In this document: piece after piece, positions 16,885 to 25,529 of the stretch | How the letters are laid out: each line of letters opens with the position of its first letter | Position numbering within the stretch: the stretch's first letter is position 1 | DNA from: JAIBCC01 sp963763855 | Lineage (GTDB): Bacteria > Acidobacteriota > Blastocatellia > Pyrinomonadales > Pyrinomonadaceae | Direction of reading: 5' to 3' | NCBI GenBank assembly: GCA_963763855.1 | Contig: CAVXPU010000005.1 | Span: 2,728,001 to 2,792,000 of the forward strand | Length of the DNA: 64,000 nucleotides | Program-made: the position numbers and the translations under genes | The notes under the pieces: generated by a model | Told to the model about the DNA's origin: nothing | Databases searched by the model: none | Seen by the model: only the letters and a program-made list of their open reading frames with translations

Positions 16885-18225
16885 ATGAAAAAAAGTCTAC
16901 TTATGATTGCTGTTTTATCTTTCGCCTTCTCGGCATTTGCACAGGTAAAAGTTGCACCGATTAAGTTTAAGGAGCGAATGCTGGCAAATGGAATGCGGAT
17001 TGTAAGTTATCAAGACAATTCAAGTCCGAGCGTCACGATTCAGGTTTGGTACGATGTTGGTTCGAAAAATGATCCTCCGGGTCGCAATGGATTTGCACAT
17101 TTATTCGAGCACATCATGTTTAAATCGACCAAAAACATGAAAAGCGAGCAGCTCGATCGCATGACAGAAGACGTTGGCGGCTGGAATAATGCTTCAACCT
17201 CGGACGACGTTACGAATTATTACGAAGTTGTTCCATCGAATCATTTGGAAAGACTTTTATGGGCGGAAGCTGAAAGGATGACGAATTTGACGATAGACGA
17301 AACGAACTTTTTATCGGAACGAAAGGTCGTTCAAGAAGAATATCGGCAAGGCATTTTGGCAAATCCTTATGGGCAGTTTTACGAATCAATCCAAAAAGAA
17401 TCGTTCAAAGTTCACCCGTATAAACGAACGACCATCGGCACTTTAGAAGATTTAGAAGCCGCAACTGTTCCAGATGTGCAAAGTTTTCACAAGACTTTTT
17501 ATCGTCCTGACAATGCTTCGCTGATTGTCGTTGGCGATTTTGAGCAGGTTCAACTTGATGCTTGGGTTGACAAGCATTTTGGGAAATTACCACGCCCAAG
17601 TTCAACTATTCCAAGAGTTACGGAAATTGAACCGGAGCGGACAGCAGAAAAACGGGTTACTTTAAAGGTGGCAAATGTTCCCTTTCCGGCAGTTGCGATA
17701 ACGTATCTTGCACCGCCCGCGAAGAGCAAAGATATTGCTGCATTGCAAGTTGCGGCTGTGATTTTATCAGGCGGAGCGAGTTCCCGAATGTATAAAGAAT
17801 TGGTTCGTAAGCAGCAGATTGTTCAAGATGCTTTTTTTAGCGTTGATGCAAAAACCGACAAAGGTTTGGCTTATTTTACGGCAACTCTGGCAAGCGGAAA
17901 AACTCCGGAAATGGCTGAAAAATCGCTGCTAGCCGAATTAAAGAAAATTCAGACAACACTCGTAACCGCCAAAGAATTGACCAAGGCAAAAAATGGAATC
18001 GTTGCCGAAAAAGTTAGAAGCCTGGAAACAAACGACGGAAAAGCGTTTGAAATTGGTCAGGCAATCATCCTTGATGGCAATGCAAATGCTGTAAATGAAG
18101 AACTTGCACAGCTTCAAGCCGTTACCGCAGCGGATATTCAGCGTGTAATGAAAAAATATTTTACGGATAAAAATCGTGTCGTGATCTACTATCTCAATGA
18201 TGATTCAAAAGGAGAAGCAAAGTAA
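16885..18225 (+). CDS. M16-family zinc metallopeptidase, catalytic subunit
   Basis: The protein has 446 residues from the ATG at 16885, chosen because GAAAGGAAAG precedes it and a signal peptide follows (SLLMIAVLSFAFSAFAQ). The inverted zinc motif HxxEH is present as 'HLFEH' at residues 72-76, with the downstream Glu in 'VVQEEYRQG' near residue 151. The C-terminal inactive M16 domain contains 'GGASSRMYKELVRKQQIVQDA'. The stop overlaps the next gene's start by one nt. Together the two genes form the catalytic/non-catalytic pair common in Gram-negative periplasm, probably for degrading peptides. Confidence 0.93.
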   Translation: MKKSLLMIAVLSFAFSAFAQVKVAPIKFKERMLANGMRIVSYQDNSSPSVTIQVWYDVGSKNDPPGRNGFAHLFEHIMFKSTKNMKSEQLDRMTEDVGGWNNASTSDDVTNYYEVVPSNHLERLLWAEAERMTNLTIDETNFLSERKVVQEEYRQGILANPYGQFYESIQKESFKVHPYKRTTIGTLEDLEAATVPDVQSFHKTFYRPDNASLIVVGDFEQVQLDAWVDKHFGKLPRPSSTIPRVTEIEPERTAEKRVTLKVANVPFPAVAITYLAPPAKSKDIAALQVAAVILSGGASSRMYKELVRKQQIVQDAFFSVDAKTDKGLAYFTATLASGKTPEMAEKSLLAELKKIQTTLVTAKELTKAKNGIVAEKVRSLETNDGKAFEIGQAIILDGNANAVNEELAQLQAVTAADIQRVMKKYFTDKNRVVIYYLNDDSKGEAK

Positions 18226-19766
18226 TGTTTAAGAAAATTACGAATTATAAATTACGAATTACGCCTTTCGTTTTTGCCTTTTTACTTTTACCTTTTGCCT
18301 TCTTTTTTGTTAATGCACAAGAAATGCCGCCTGATCCGGGTTCGCCGAGAGCAGTTTCGATTCCGAAAATAGTTGAAAGTACGTTGCCAAATGGGTTGCG
18401 GGTAATCGTTGTAGAACGCAAAAGTGTGCCGCTTGTTTCGGTAAATTTGTTGGTCAACAGCGGTGCTGCCAATGAAGACAAAAAGATTGCGGGCGTAACG
18501 AGCATGACCTCAGCAATGCTAAATAAAGGCACGAAAACCCGAACTGCGGAAGCAATCTCGGAACAAATGGAATTCTTGGGTTCCGGTGTAGGCGGCGGAG
18601 CGAATTGGTTGACTTCAAATGTAGCTTTTACAGCGACCACAGATAAACTGAATCAGGCGATGACGATTTTTGCAGATATTGTTTTGAATCCAACATTTCC
18701 GCAAAAAGAGATCGATTTGTATAAATCTCAAATGATTGATGATCTAGCTACACAGTTGAAACAGCCAGGAACATTAGCAAGCTATGTTGCTGCAGCGTAT
18801 ACATTTGGCGAACATTCGGTGCGAGGAACACCTGAGACGATTAAGGCGATTTCGCGTAAGGATTTGCGGAATGTCTATAAGGATTTTTATACCCCGGAAA
18901 ATTCAACATTGATCTTTGTCGGAGATATTACGAAAAGCCAAGCAATTTTGACGGCTAAAAAGTATCTAGGCAATTGGCGGAATCTTTTACGAGGGCTTGA
19001 AGAGCCAATTGCTCCCGACACGGTAGCTATGGCTAAAATAGATATTGACGAACATAAAAAATCATTAAAGCAATCAACTACGCTCAACAAAATGCTTGTG
19101 ATAGATTTGCCGAATTCAGGTCAAGCAGCTGTGGTGTATGCCAAAAATATGGATGATGAGATAAATGGGCGACTGAAGACAATAGCAAGTCGCGATAGTG
19201 AAAATTATTTCTCAGCGAGCGTTGCCAATTCCCTTCTCGGCGGCGGATATTCGTCTAGAATGAACCAAGAGATCCGTATAAAACGAGGTTTGAGTTATGG
19301 TGCTGGAAGTTCGATTGCATGGCGTTGGGACAGTGGAAATTTCTCAACGCGTTGCCAGACGAAAACTGTTTCGGCAGCGGAAGTTGCGGAATTAACTCTG
19401 AAAGAAATCGATCGTTTGATCAATGAAAATGCCACTCCTGAAGAACTTACGCCCCGTAAAAATGTTTTGACGGGTAATTTTGGTCGTAATTTTGAAACCA
19501 ATTTTGGTATTTCAAATCAGATCAGCGAACTTGTTACGTTTGGTTTGAATATGGATGAACTTAATTCTTTTATGACAAAAACGGCAAGCGTTACGGCTGA
19601 ACAAGTAAAGGATTTTTCGCTGTTTAATTTGAAAGGCGGCGACATTATTATCGTTGGTGATTACAAAGATTTTAAGGATGATCTTGCAAAGCGTTTTCCT
19701 AATCAAAAGATCGAAGTGATCAAGGAAAGCGAGCTTGATTTGAATAAAGCAAATTTGCGTAAATAG
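18225..19766 (+). CDS. M16-family peptidase-like protein, non-catalytic partner
   Basis: The protein has 513 residues with an M16 fold and a signal peptide. At the place of HxxEH it reads 'VTSMTSAMLNKGT', so zinc is not bound and this is the non-catalytic subunit. The glycine-rich segment 'LLGGGYSSRMNQEIRIKRGL' of M16 C-domains is present. The N-terminus includes 'NYKLRIT', which comes from a short AT-rich repeat (AAATTACGAATTACG) fused in front of the hydrophobic core. The ATG shares its A with the TAA of the catalytic gene. The TAG stop abuts and overlaps the palindromic repeat downstream. Confidence 0.9.
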   Translation: MFKKITNYKLRITPFVFAFLLLPFAFFFVNAQEMPPDPGSPRAVSIPKIVESTLPNGLRVIVVERKSVPLVSVNLLVNSGAANEDKKIAGVTSMTSAMLNKGTKTRTAEAISEQMEFLGSGVGGGANWLTSNVAFTATTDKLNQAMTIFADIVLNPTFPQKEIDLYKSQMIDDLATQLKQPGTLASYVAAAYTFGEHSVRGTPETIKAISRKDLRNVYKDFYTPENSTLIFVGDITKSQAILTAKKYLGNWRNLLRGLEEPIAPDTVAMAKIDIDEHKKSLKQSTTLNKMLVIDLPNSGQAAVVYAKNMDDEINGRLKTIASRDSENYFSASVANSLLGGGYSSRMNQEIRIKRGLSYGAGSSIAWRWDSGNFSTRCQTKTVSAAEVAELTLKEIDRLINENATPEELTPRKNVLTGNFGRNFETNFGISNQISELVTFGLNMDELNSFMTKTASVTAEQVKDFSLFNLKGGDIIIVGDYKDFKDDLAKRFPNQKIEVIKESELDLNKANLRK

Positions 19767-19871
19767 TAACGCCGCCATCTCTGGCGGCTGTCTCGAGGGC
19801 ATCTTGCCCTCGAGTGGAAAAGAATCAGCGGCAAGATGCCGCCGCGACAGCCGGCTGGAAGCCAGCGTTAC
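19766..19871. repeat. Palindromic repeat element (GTAACGC ... GCGTTAC)
   Basis: This 106-bp element has outer ends GTAACGCC and GGAAGCCAGCGTTAC. Internal hairpins include GCCGCCA-TCTC-TGGCGGC, CTCGAGGGCA-TCT-TGCCCTCGAG and GCGGCA-AGA-TGCCGC. Its first G is the last base of the preceding gene's TAG. A frame runs through it into the cyclophilin gene, but that start is not real. Confidence 0.88.
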
Positions 19872-19900
19872 GCTATTGGCAGCCGGCGATACATTTGGGT

Positions 19901-20548
19901 ATGAAAAAGATAAGAACTTTTATTTTTATTTCATTAGGTTTATTGGTTTTTGCATCCGCGGGGTTTTCGCAATCTGCAACAAAAAAAGCCAATAGACGTC
20001 CGGCTGCCAAGAAACCTGTCGAACCATTTGAAAAAGCGACGGTTACGGAAATGGCAGAACAATGTGTTTTACTCGAAACGGAAACCGGAAAAATCGAGCT
20101 CGAAATGTATCCCGAGCAAGCTCCTGAAACGGTGAGAAATTTTCTCAGACTCGTTTCGCTTGGTTTCTACGATACAACGTCGTTTGCTCGCGTAGTGCCG
20201 AATTTTGTTGTTCAGGGTGGAAATTTTGGCACTCGATTGAGTAAGCCATATGAGCTTTACGAAAAAGCCCGCAATATCATTGACGAGCCAAATTTGATCA
20301 AACACGGACGCGGTGTTCTCTCAATGGCTCGCGGCGATGAGGCGAATTCTGCGTCAACTCATTTCTTTATTTTGCTCAATGAAGCCAAGTATTTGGACGG
20401 TAAATTTTCCGCTTTCGGACGGGTGATAAAGGGTATAGAAGTAGTTGAGGCGATCAATAAAATGCCCGTCGTAGAAGAAAAACCCGTTAAACCCGTGAGG
20501 CTTTTGAAAGCGACTAATTTCCAGTGTGTAGCAAAAAAAGAGCAATAG
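19901..20548 (+). CDS. Cyclophilin-type peptidyl-prolyl cis-trans isomerase, exported
   Basis: The protein has 215 residues. A signal peptide (IFISLGLLVFASAGFSQ) and a basic linker (KKANRRPAAKKP) precede the cyclophilin domain (about residues 60-212). The active-site segment 'FARVVPNFVVQGG' supplies the Arg, Phe and Gln of the family. 'GVLSMARGDEANSASTHFFI' and 'LDGKFSAFGRVIKG' follow. It catalyses proline isomerisation during periplasmic protein folding. The ATG at 19901 is chosen because it starts the signal peptide; an earlier in-frame start at 19814 lies within the palindromic repeat. Confidence 0.92.
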   Translation: MKKIRTFIFISLGLLVFASAGFSQSATKKANRRPAAKKPVEPFEKATVTEMAEQCVLLETETGKIELEMYPEQAPETVRNFLRLVSLGFYDTTSFARVVPNFVVQGGNFGTRLSKPYELYEKARNIIDEPNLIKHGRGVLSMARGDEANSASTHFFILLNEAKYLDGKFSAFGRVIKGIEVVEAINKMPVVEEKPVKPVRLLKATNFQCVAKKEQ

Positions 20549-20576
20549 AAAAACCTGTCAAAATCAATCGACAGGT
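20549..20576 (-). terminator. Rho-independent terminator for the 20603-20857 gene
   Basis: On the minus strand, ACCTGTC (20576-20570) and GACAGGT (20559-20553) form a 7-bp stem with a 10-nt loop, followed by a run of Ts (20553-20549). It lies 27 bp beyond the stop of the minus-strand gene and directly at the end of the plus-strand cyclophilin gene. Confidence 0.65.
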
Positions 20577-20602
20577 CGTAAAATCTCATTTATTTTAGCG
20601 TG

Positions 20603-20857
20603 CTACTGAACCGTATTTGCCGGTAAAAGTGAACCCGTCATATCTGAAGCAAAAGCGTAACCATCTTCAATTTTACCAATTACGCCGTGGAAAATGATTT
20701 CAGCATCGTCCAAAACCACCACAACATCGCCCGGGCTATTAACCAACTTATCCAGCTTGAATTTGATAATGCCCGCATTTCCGCTAACTTGGCTTATCGT
20801 TTCATAATCGAAATCCTTCACGCTATAACTAATTGTCTGACAAAAACTGACTTCCAT
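20603..20857 (-). CDS. Small hypothetical protein
   Basis: The protein has 84 residues and is predicted to be mostly beta strand: 'GIIKFKLDKLV', 'GDVVVVLDDAEIIFHGVIGKI', 'GYAFASDMTGSLLP'. There is no signal peptide or membrane segment. A good ribosome-binding site (AGGAGA) lies 8 nt before the ATG and a terminator follows the stop, so it is a real single-gene unit. The family is not recognised. Confidence 0.65.
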   Translation of the reverse strand: MEVSFCQTISYSVKDFDYETISQVSGNAGIIKFKLDKLVNSPGDVVVVLDDAEIIFHGVIGKIEDGYAFASDMTGSLLPANTVQ

Positions 20858-20919
20858 TTAAAATATCTCCTATAAAAATTTAACCACAAAGCCCCCGAGA
20901 ATACAAAGCTAGAGAGCTT

Positions 20920-22119
20920 TTATCGTACGATTTCGAAGTCAAGACCGATTGCGTCATGATCGGAAAGCGGCACATTTTCGTGCGTTTTCAATTCTCCAAT
21001 CGTTTTAGGTTTCCCGACTATTTCGATTCCCTTTCCAATAAACCAATCCAACCGTACAGAAACTTTTCCGCCAACCTGTTTTGCCGCCCAAAAGATAAAT
21101 GGAAAACACCATTGCGGCACCCAATCACGCAAATTCGTATTTTTTTCGATGCTGTCCATATCGTAATGAAGCGTGCCAATCCCATGTTCGTTAAACTTTT
21201 TATATTCCCAACGGCGTTTTTCCACCATTGCAAACATTGGACGCTCGAAATGCCTGTCGGGATGCGGAAAATGATTTCGAGCCGTATTACGAATCCCAAT
21301 CATAACCCGCCACCAATAACCCAAGATCGCGTGCGTAGAAGTCTGTGAATTGAAGGTTGAAGTATTCCAATCTCCGCCGATAACAGTTGGAAGATTGGGC
21401 AGGGTTTCGAGGTGATCGAGCACAATCTGAATTTGTTTTTTCCGATGTTTCCGAGAGCAATGTGCGTCTAAATGCACTGTAACGGCTCTGAAATTTCCAG
21501 CGGGATGTTCGATATCAGCAACCAAAGCACGCAAATATCCCAGCCGCTTTTCCTTGCCCCACATTTTATCTTTGCCGTTTGGCAGATCGACGGCGTGAAC
21601 GTTTCGCATCGGATATTTGGAGAACATCGCCAAGCCGTGAATCGATTTGGCGTTTTCGCCATCGACTTGAGATTCCACACCGCTTCCCTTCTGCAAAGCA
21701 ATATAAACTGGTGCAAAAGCATAATTTAGCTTTAACTCCCTAGCTAATTCCTGAGCGACAAAACGATTGCCGCTGCGAGCCATGCCGTAATCAAGTTCGG
21801 TTAAAAGATATAGATCTTTATACTTTAAATCATCGTGATTCTTGAGCGATTCGAGAATTCCTTCGAAAATACAGCCGCGTTCGATATTCCAGGCAACCGT
21901 CGAGACTGATTTTGGATTTTGGATTTTGGATTTTGGATTCTCAGAAAAATTCTCGCAGACAACAGCACCTAAAATTCGCTCAACATCATCGCGAATCTTT
22001 TGATAAACGGCTGATCTTTTCGTTTCGTCGATCGAATTAAATTCGAGAAGCTTTGGGAAATATTGGTTTAAATCGTGTTCGAGAAGCATCGGGGAGTTCT
22101 CTGTTGTCGTTGGATTCAT
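20920..22119 (-). CDS. Endonuclease/exonuclease/phosphatase-family protein
   Basis: The protein has 399 residues with a DNase I-like fold. Motifs visible are 'TVAWNIERG' (Asn metal ligand), 'LLTELDYGMARSGN' (Glu), 'VHLDAHCSRKHR' (catalytic His region), 'VIGGDWNTSTF' (D-x-N) and 'PLSDHDAIGLDF' (S-D-H). Substrate (nucleic acid, phospholipid or inositol phosphate) cannot be told. The start is the ATG at 22119; an open extension upstream runs through the palindromic repeat and is rejected. Residues around 85-95 (PKSKIQNPKS) are encoded by a 7-bp tandem repeat and look like an insertion. It is downstream of the ATP-grasp gene on the same strand. Confidence 0.87.
   Translation of the reverse strand: MNPTTTENSPMLLEHDLNQYFPKLLEFNSIDETKRSAVYQKIRDDVERILGAVVCENFSENPKSKIQNPKSVSTVAWNIERGCIFEGILESLKNHDDLKYKDLYLLTELDYGMARSGNRFVAQELARELKLNYAFAPVYIALQKGSGVESQVDGENAKSIHGLAMFSKYPMRNVHAVDLPNGKDKMWGKEKRLGYLRALVADIEHPAGNFRAVTVHLDAHCSRKHRKKQIQIVLDHLETLPNLPTVIGGDWNTSTFNSQTSTHAILGYWWRVMIGIRNTARNHFPHPDRHFERPMFAMVEKRRWEYKKFNEHGIGTLHYDMDSIEKNTNLRDWVPQWCFPFIFWAAKQVGGKVSVRLDWFIGKGIEIVGKPKTIGELKTHENVPLSDHDAIGLDFEIVR
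21908..21940. repeat. Heptanucleotide tandem repeat (GATTTTG)4 within a gene
   Basis: Four consecutive copies of GATTTTG run from 21908 to 21935 and end in GATTC. They are translated in the nuclease/phosphatase gene as a Pro-Lys-Ser/Gln-Asn rich insert. Similar GGATTTGGGATTGCGGATTTGGG-type DNA lies between genes near 28299-28326. Confidence 0.75.
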
Positions 22120-22128
22120 GATTAAAAT

Positions 22129-22232
22129 GTAACGCAGGCATCTTGCCTGCACAAATACCGGATCATTGAGAAGCCGAAAAAAAATTAAACTAATGAGATT
22201 GCAGACAATGGCAGGCAAGATGCCTGCGTTAC
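22129..22232. repeat. Palindromic repeat element with perfect 22-bp arms
   Basis: Two perfect 22-bp inverted arms (22129-22150 and 22211-22232) start GTAACGCAGGCA and end TGCCTGCGTTAC, and enclose 60 bp. Each arm is itself a hairpin, GCAGGCA-TCT-TGCCTGC. The element fills the gap between two minus-strand genes; the ATP-grasp stop lies 2 bp beyond its edge. It resembles a small non-autonomous mobile element. Confidence 0.9.
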
Positions 22233-22233
22233 T

Positions 22234-23454
22234 CTAATCGTCGTAACGCTCTTTCGCCGGGGCAACTTCAAGAAAATCGTGCGACATCCGCTCTGCGTAA
22301 CTGGCTAATAATTCTTGGACGCGTTCGTATTTTTTCGAGCAAACAATAAAGCCAACGTGCCTTTTCTTCTTCATCCGATAAACGATTTCCCTGTCGTTAT
22401 ATGCCGAACTATCGGGTTCGTCCGTGTTTGCTAAGCAGAGAATTACACCCGCATATTCCTTGCGAAGCCTTGGCAATTTATGACTTTTCCCATCGCCGGA
22501 AATCTCCTGTTTCGCCCATTCACGCCATAAACTAAAGCCATTCGCATATTCGTGAACATTCGCAATATACGCTCCGCCAACCCGGCAAGCAACCTCTAAA
22601 AGATAAAACTTCCCGTCCGCTTTGCTGTGCAAAAATTCGGCGTGGGTAACGCCTCTTTGAAAGTTAAAAGCTTTCAAAAGTTTTTCATTGATTACCTCTA
22701 ACTCTTTACGTTCATTTGAATTATAATGAACGGTTGAGGTTGAAAAAACTCCGCCGCCGTGCATTACAGAGAATGGAGGCAGCCCATATTTTCCGATTCC
22801 GCAAGTCTTGATTTTGCCATTTTCCACCACCGAATCAACATGGTAAACATCGCCGACGATAAATCTTTCTATCAAAAATTGCGAAGGATGATCCCGCCAG
22901 GTATTGCGGCTGTCCAGATTGCTCAAAACTTCCCAAATCTGCTCTTTTGTCTCGCATTTTCGAATTCCAAAAGCCGAAACTTCATTACGGGGTTTTACGA
23001 CCCAAGGTGCGGGAACTCTTTCGAGATATTCGGCAATTGCAGTTGCGTTAAAAGCCCCAACATATTCAGGACACGCCACACCGTTGGCTGCTGCAATATT
23101 CCGCATCGTTAATTTGTCGCGAAAACGCAAGGCTTGTGAGCTGGACATTCCGCTCAATTGCAAATGTTCGCGGGCATACGAGCCACTCAAAATATCAAAT
23201 TCATCAAGCCCTGTAACCTGCTGAATCGGCTGCGAACCTGCAATATTCGCTACCGCCCGCACATAATCTTCAACCTTTGCATCATCATGGACGGTCTTTA
23301 CATTATTGATACTCGTCCAAAGCCAGGGTTCATCAAGCAACTTTTCTTTCGTAACGAGGGTAACGTGCCAACCGGATTCATGACACTCTTCGAGAAAATC
23401 ATTGCCCTTAAATTCAGAAGCAATGCAAACGACATAATTTTTGTATTCGCTCAT
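22234..23454 (-). CDS. ATP-grasp domain protein
   Basis: The protein has 406 residues. It shows an N-terminal preATP-grasp region ('YVVCIASEFKGNDFLEECHE'), a central ATP-binding part ('LTMRNIAAANGVACPEYVG', 'PWVVKPRNEVSAFGI', 'FLIERFIVGDVYHVDSVV') and the metal-binding end 'GVTHAEFLHS' with 'YLLEVACRVGGAYI'. ATP-grasp enzymes join a carboxylate to an amine or thiol through an acyl phosphate; the substrate is unknown. The start at 23454 (MSEYKNYV) begins the first beta strand; an earlier in-frame codon adds only a hydrophobic stretch. Upstream it is divergent from the site-2 protease gene. Confidence 0.87.
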   Translation of the reverse strand: MSEYKNYVVCIASEFKGNDFLEECHESGWHVTLVTKEKLLDEPWLWTSINNVKTVHDDAKVEDYVRAVANIAGSQPIQQVTGLDEFDILSGSYAREHLQLSGMSSSQALRFRDKLTMRNIAAANGVACPEYVGAFNATAIAEYLERVPAPWVVKPRNEVSAFGIRKCETKEQIWEVLSNLDSRNTWRDHPSQFLIERFIVGDVYHVDSVVENGKIKTCGIGKYGLPPFSVMHGGGVFSTSTVHYNSNERKELEVINEKLLKAFNFQRGVTHAEFLHSKADGKFYLLEVACRVGGAYIANVHEYANGFSLWREWAKQEISGDGKSHKLPRLRKEYAGVILCLANTDEPDSSAYNDREIVYRMKKKRHVGFIVCSKKYERVQELLASYAERMSHDFLEVAPAKERYDD

Positions 23455-23533
23455 AAAATAAAAAATTGTTTTGAATTTAAGGTAAAAGAATGTCACAATT
23501 TAATGGTAAAAACAACAGTTTGGAGTTAAAAAA

Positions 23534-24217
23534 ATGTTTGGAATGGAAATGACGGAGCTGATCTCAAGATTGGTTATTTTTATAGTTGTATTGTTGCTTT
23601 CGATTTCTATTCACGAAGCGGGACACGCTTGGATGTCATGGAAATTTGGTGATGATACCGCTTACAATCTTGGGCGGGTAACGCTTAATCCGATCGCACA
23701 TACAGATCCGATTGGCACACTTTTGTTGCCGATTCTTGGTTTTTTATCCGCTTCAATGGGCGGCTTAGCCTTGCTTGGATGGGGAAAACCTTGCCCGATA
23801 AACCCTCGAAACTGGGCGAATTACAAAAAAGCAAATTTCTGGGTTTCGCTTGCCGGAGTTTTGGGCAATTTGATTTTGGTAATTGTTGCATTTGCTCTGA
23901 TAAAGGTTGTCGTTTCTTTAGGTTATTACCAAGCAATTGAGTTTGTATCTAGAACACAGGATGCGATCGTTATGTTCCTCCAATCTCTGCTGCTGATGAA
24001 TGTTTCTCTAATTGTCTTCAATCTTTTGCCATTTCCGCCGCTTGACGGAAGCAAGATTCTATCAAATTTTTTGCCTCAGAGTTTTCAGCCGGTTTTTGAT
24101 ATGCTCGATCAATATGGCGTGATATTTCTTTGGATTTTGGTTATTTCAGGCGTTACGGGTTATATTTTCAGACCTGTATTTGAGCTAATCATATATCTCA
24201 TACTTCTAATAAACTAA
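23534..24217 (+). CDS. Site-2 protease family (M50) intramembrane metalloprotease
   Basis: The protein has 227 residues with about six membrane segments. The zinc motif HExxH is 'SIHEAGHAWMSW' near residue 27-31, followed by 'LGRVTLNPIAHTDPIGT'. The third ligand region is 'FNLLPFPPLDGSKIL' (about residue 165). It has no PDZ domain, so it belongs to the small M50B type. It cleaves peptide bonds inside membranes; the substrate is unknown. GGAG precedes the ATG. It overlaps trpS by one nt (TAATG), the arrangement I recall as common for this pair. Confidence 0.93.
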   Translation: MFGMEMTELISRLVIFIVVLLLSISIHEAGHAWMSWKFGDDTAYNLGRVTLNPIAHTDPIGTLLLPILGFLSASMGGLALLGWGKPCPINPRNWANYKKANFWVSLAGVLGNLILVIVAFALIKVVVSLGYYQAIEFVSRTQDAIVMFLQSLLLMNVSLIVFNLLPFPPLDGSKILSNFLPQSFQPVFDMLDQYGVIFLWILVISGVTGYIFRPVFELIIYLILLIN

Positions 24218-25203
24218 TGAAAAAAAGAATATTTAGCGGTGCACAACCTACCGGCGAACTTCATCTCGGCAATTATATTGGTGCTTTGAAAAACTGGGTA
24301 GCTTTGCAGGAAGAATACGAAAGTTTCTTCTGCATAGTTGATCTTCACGCTATTACAATTCCACGCGACCCGCAGGAATTGCAGCGAAAAACTTTGGATT
24401 TAGCCAGAATTTATTTGGCATCAGGTATTAGCCCGGAAAAATCGACGGTCTTTATCCAATCGGATGTCTCGGAACATGCTGAACTGGCGTGGGTTATGAA
24501 TTGCGTTGCTCGTATAGGTGAACTTGAGCGAATGACCCAATATAAAGATAAAGCCCGTGTCCGTGGCGAAAATGTGACTGCCGGATTATTGGTTTATCCA
24601 ACTTTGATGGCGGCAGACATTCTGCTTTACCAAACAAATTTAGTTCCAATTGGACAAGATCAAAAACAACATTTGGAGCTGACACGCGACGTAGCCGAAC
24701 GATTTAATCGTGACTACGGACAAACTTTTGTTATTCCCGATCCATATATTCCTGCTGTCGGTGCAAAGATCATGTCTCTCGCAGAACCCGACAAAAAAAT
24801 GTCAAAATCTGACGAGAATCCGAATGGAGCGATTTTCTTAAATGATTCGCCTGACGATATTTTGAAGAAATTTAAAAAAGCCGTTACCGATTCGCTGACA
24901 ACCGGAATAGTTTTTGACGAAGAACGCAAAGGACTTTTCAATCTCCTGACGATTTATCAGGTAATTACCAATAAATCCCGCGAGGAAATCGAAAGTCATT
25001 TCGCCGGAAAAGGCTACGGACATTTGAAAACCGAATTAGCTGAAGCCGTGATCGAATATTTGAAACCGTTTCAAGCGAAAATGGCGGAGATTGATGATTC
25101 CGAGTTGGAAAAAATTCTGCAAAAAGGTGCGGAAAAAGCCCGTAACGTGGCAAGTGAGACTTTGAAAAAGACATACCAAAAAGTAGGTTTGCATAAAAAG
25201 TAA
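24217..25203 (+). CDS. trpS: Tryptophanyl-tRNA synthetase
   Basis: This class I aminoacyl-tRNA synthetase of 328 residues, the typical bacterial size, charges tRNA-Trp. The HIGH-type motif appears as 'GELHLGNYIGAL' (about residues 11-22) and the KMSKS loop as 'DKKMSKSDENPNG' (about 191-203). 'VGQDQKQHLELTRDVAERFN' is the tryptophan-pocket region. The start ATG shares its A with the stop of the M50 gene, so it is coupled. A strong terminator follows at 25229. Confidence 0.96.
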   Translation: MKKRIFSGAQPTGELHLGNYIGALKNWVALQEEYESFFCIVDLHAITIPRDPQELQRKTLDLARIYLASGISPEKSTVFIQSDVSEHAELAWVMNCVARIGELERMTQYKDKARVRGENVTAGLLVYPTLMAADILLYQTNLVPIGQDQKQHLELTRDVAERFNRDYGQTFVIPDPYIPAVGAKIMSLAEPDKKMSKSDENPNGAIFLNDSPDDILKKFKKAVTDSLTTGIVFDEERKGLFNLLTIYQVITNKSREEIESHFAGKGYGHLKTELAEAVIEYLKPFQAKMAEIDDSELEKILQKGAEKARNVASETLKKTYQKVGLHKK

Positions 25204-25228
25204 TTCGATAAACACTTAATAAGATTGA

Positions 25229-25258
25229 AAGCCAACGTAAATTTGCGTTGGCTTTTTT
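25229..25258 (+). terminator. Rho-independent terminator after trpS
   Basis: AAGCCAACG (25229-25237) pairs perfectly with CGTTGGCTT (25246-25254) over an 8-nt loop, followed by TTTTTT. It ends the M50-trpS unit. Confidence 0.88.
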
Positions 25259-25431
25259 GTCATTATTTCGTAGGAATAACTTTCCCAAAGTGGTAAAATT
25301 TTCATATCGCAATTTTACAGGTCATCTGAAAATAAATTCAGTCTCGAAAGAGTCAATTTGAAAGGCAAATAAATACGGTTAAGAGCCTAAATTTTGTCTT
25401 TACCCCTATTGTCTTGTTTCTTAAATAGTTA

Positions 25432-25447
25432 TGGCAAGAGATTTGCA
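25432..25447 (+). promoter_or_regulatory. Sigma-54 (-24/-12) promoter for aldehyde dehydrogenase
   Basis: TGGCAA-GAGAT-TTGCA matches the sigma-54 consensus TGGCAC-N5-TTGCW except for one base, with correct GG-to-GC spacing. Transcription would start near 25459, leaving a leader of about 70 nt. The rest of the 326-bp gap before the gene shows no ORF; binding sites for an enhancer-binding protein may lie upstream of 25430. Confidence 0.65.
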
Positions 25448-25529
25448 TTAGTAACTAAGAATCAACTTTTACCGGGGAATTTTCCCCACCAAAACAACAA
25501 CCAAATCATTAAAACATAGGAGTAATAAA

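Noticed and set aside
19814..19900. In-frame extension of the cyclophilin gene through the palindromic repeat
   Set aside because: The extension is repeat DNA, and the ATG at 19901 begins a proper signal peptide.
22120..22218. N-terminal extension of the nuclease/phosphatase gene through the 22129-22232 repeat
   Set aside because: The reading is open only because of the palindrome; ATG 22119 gives a normal start.
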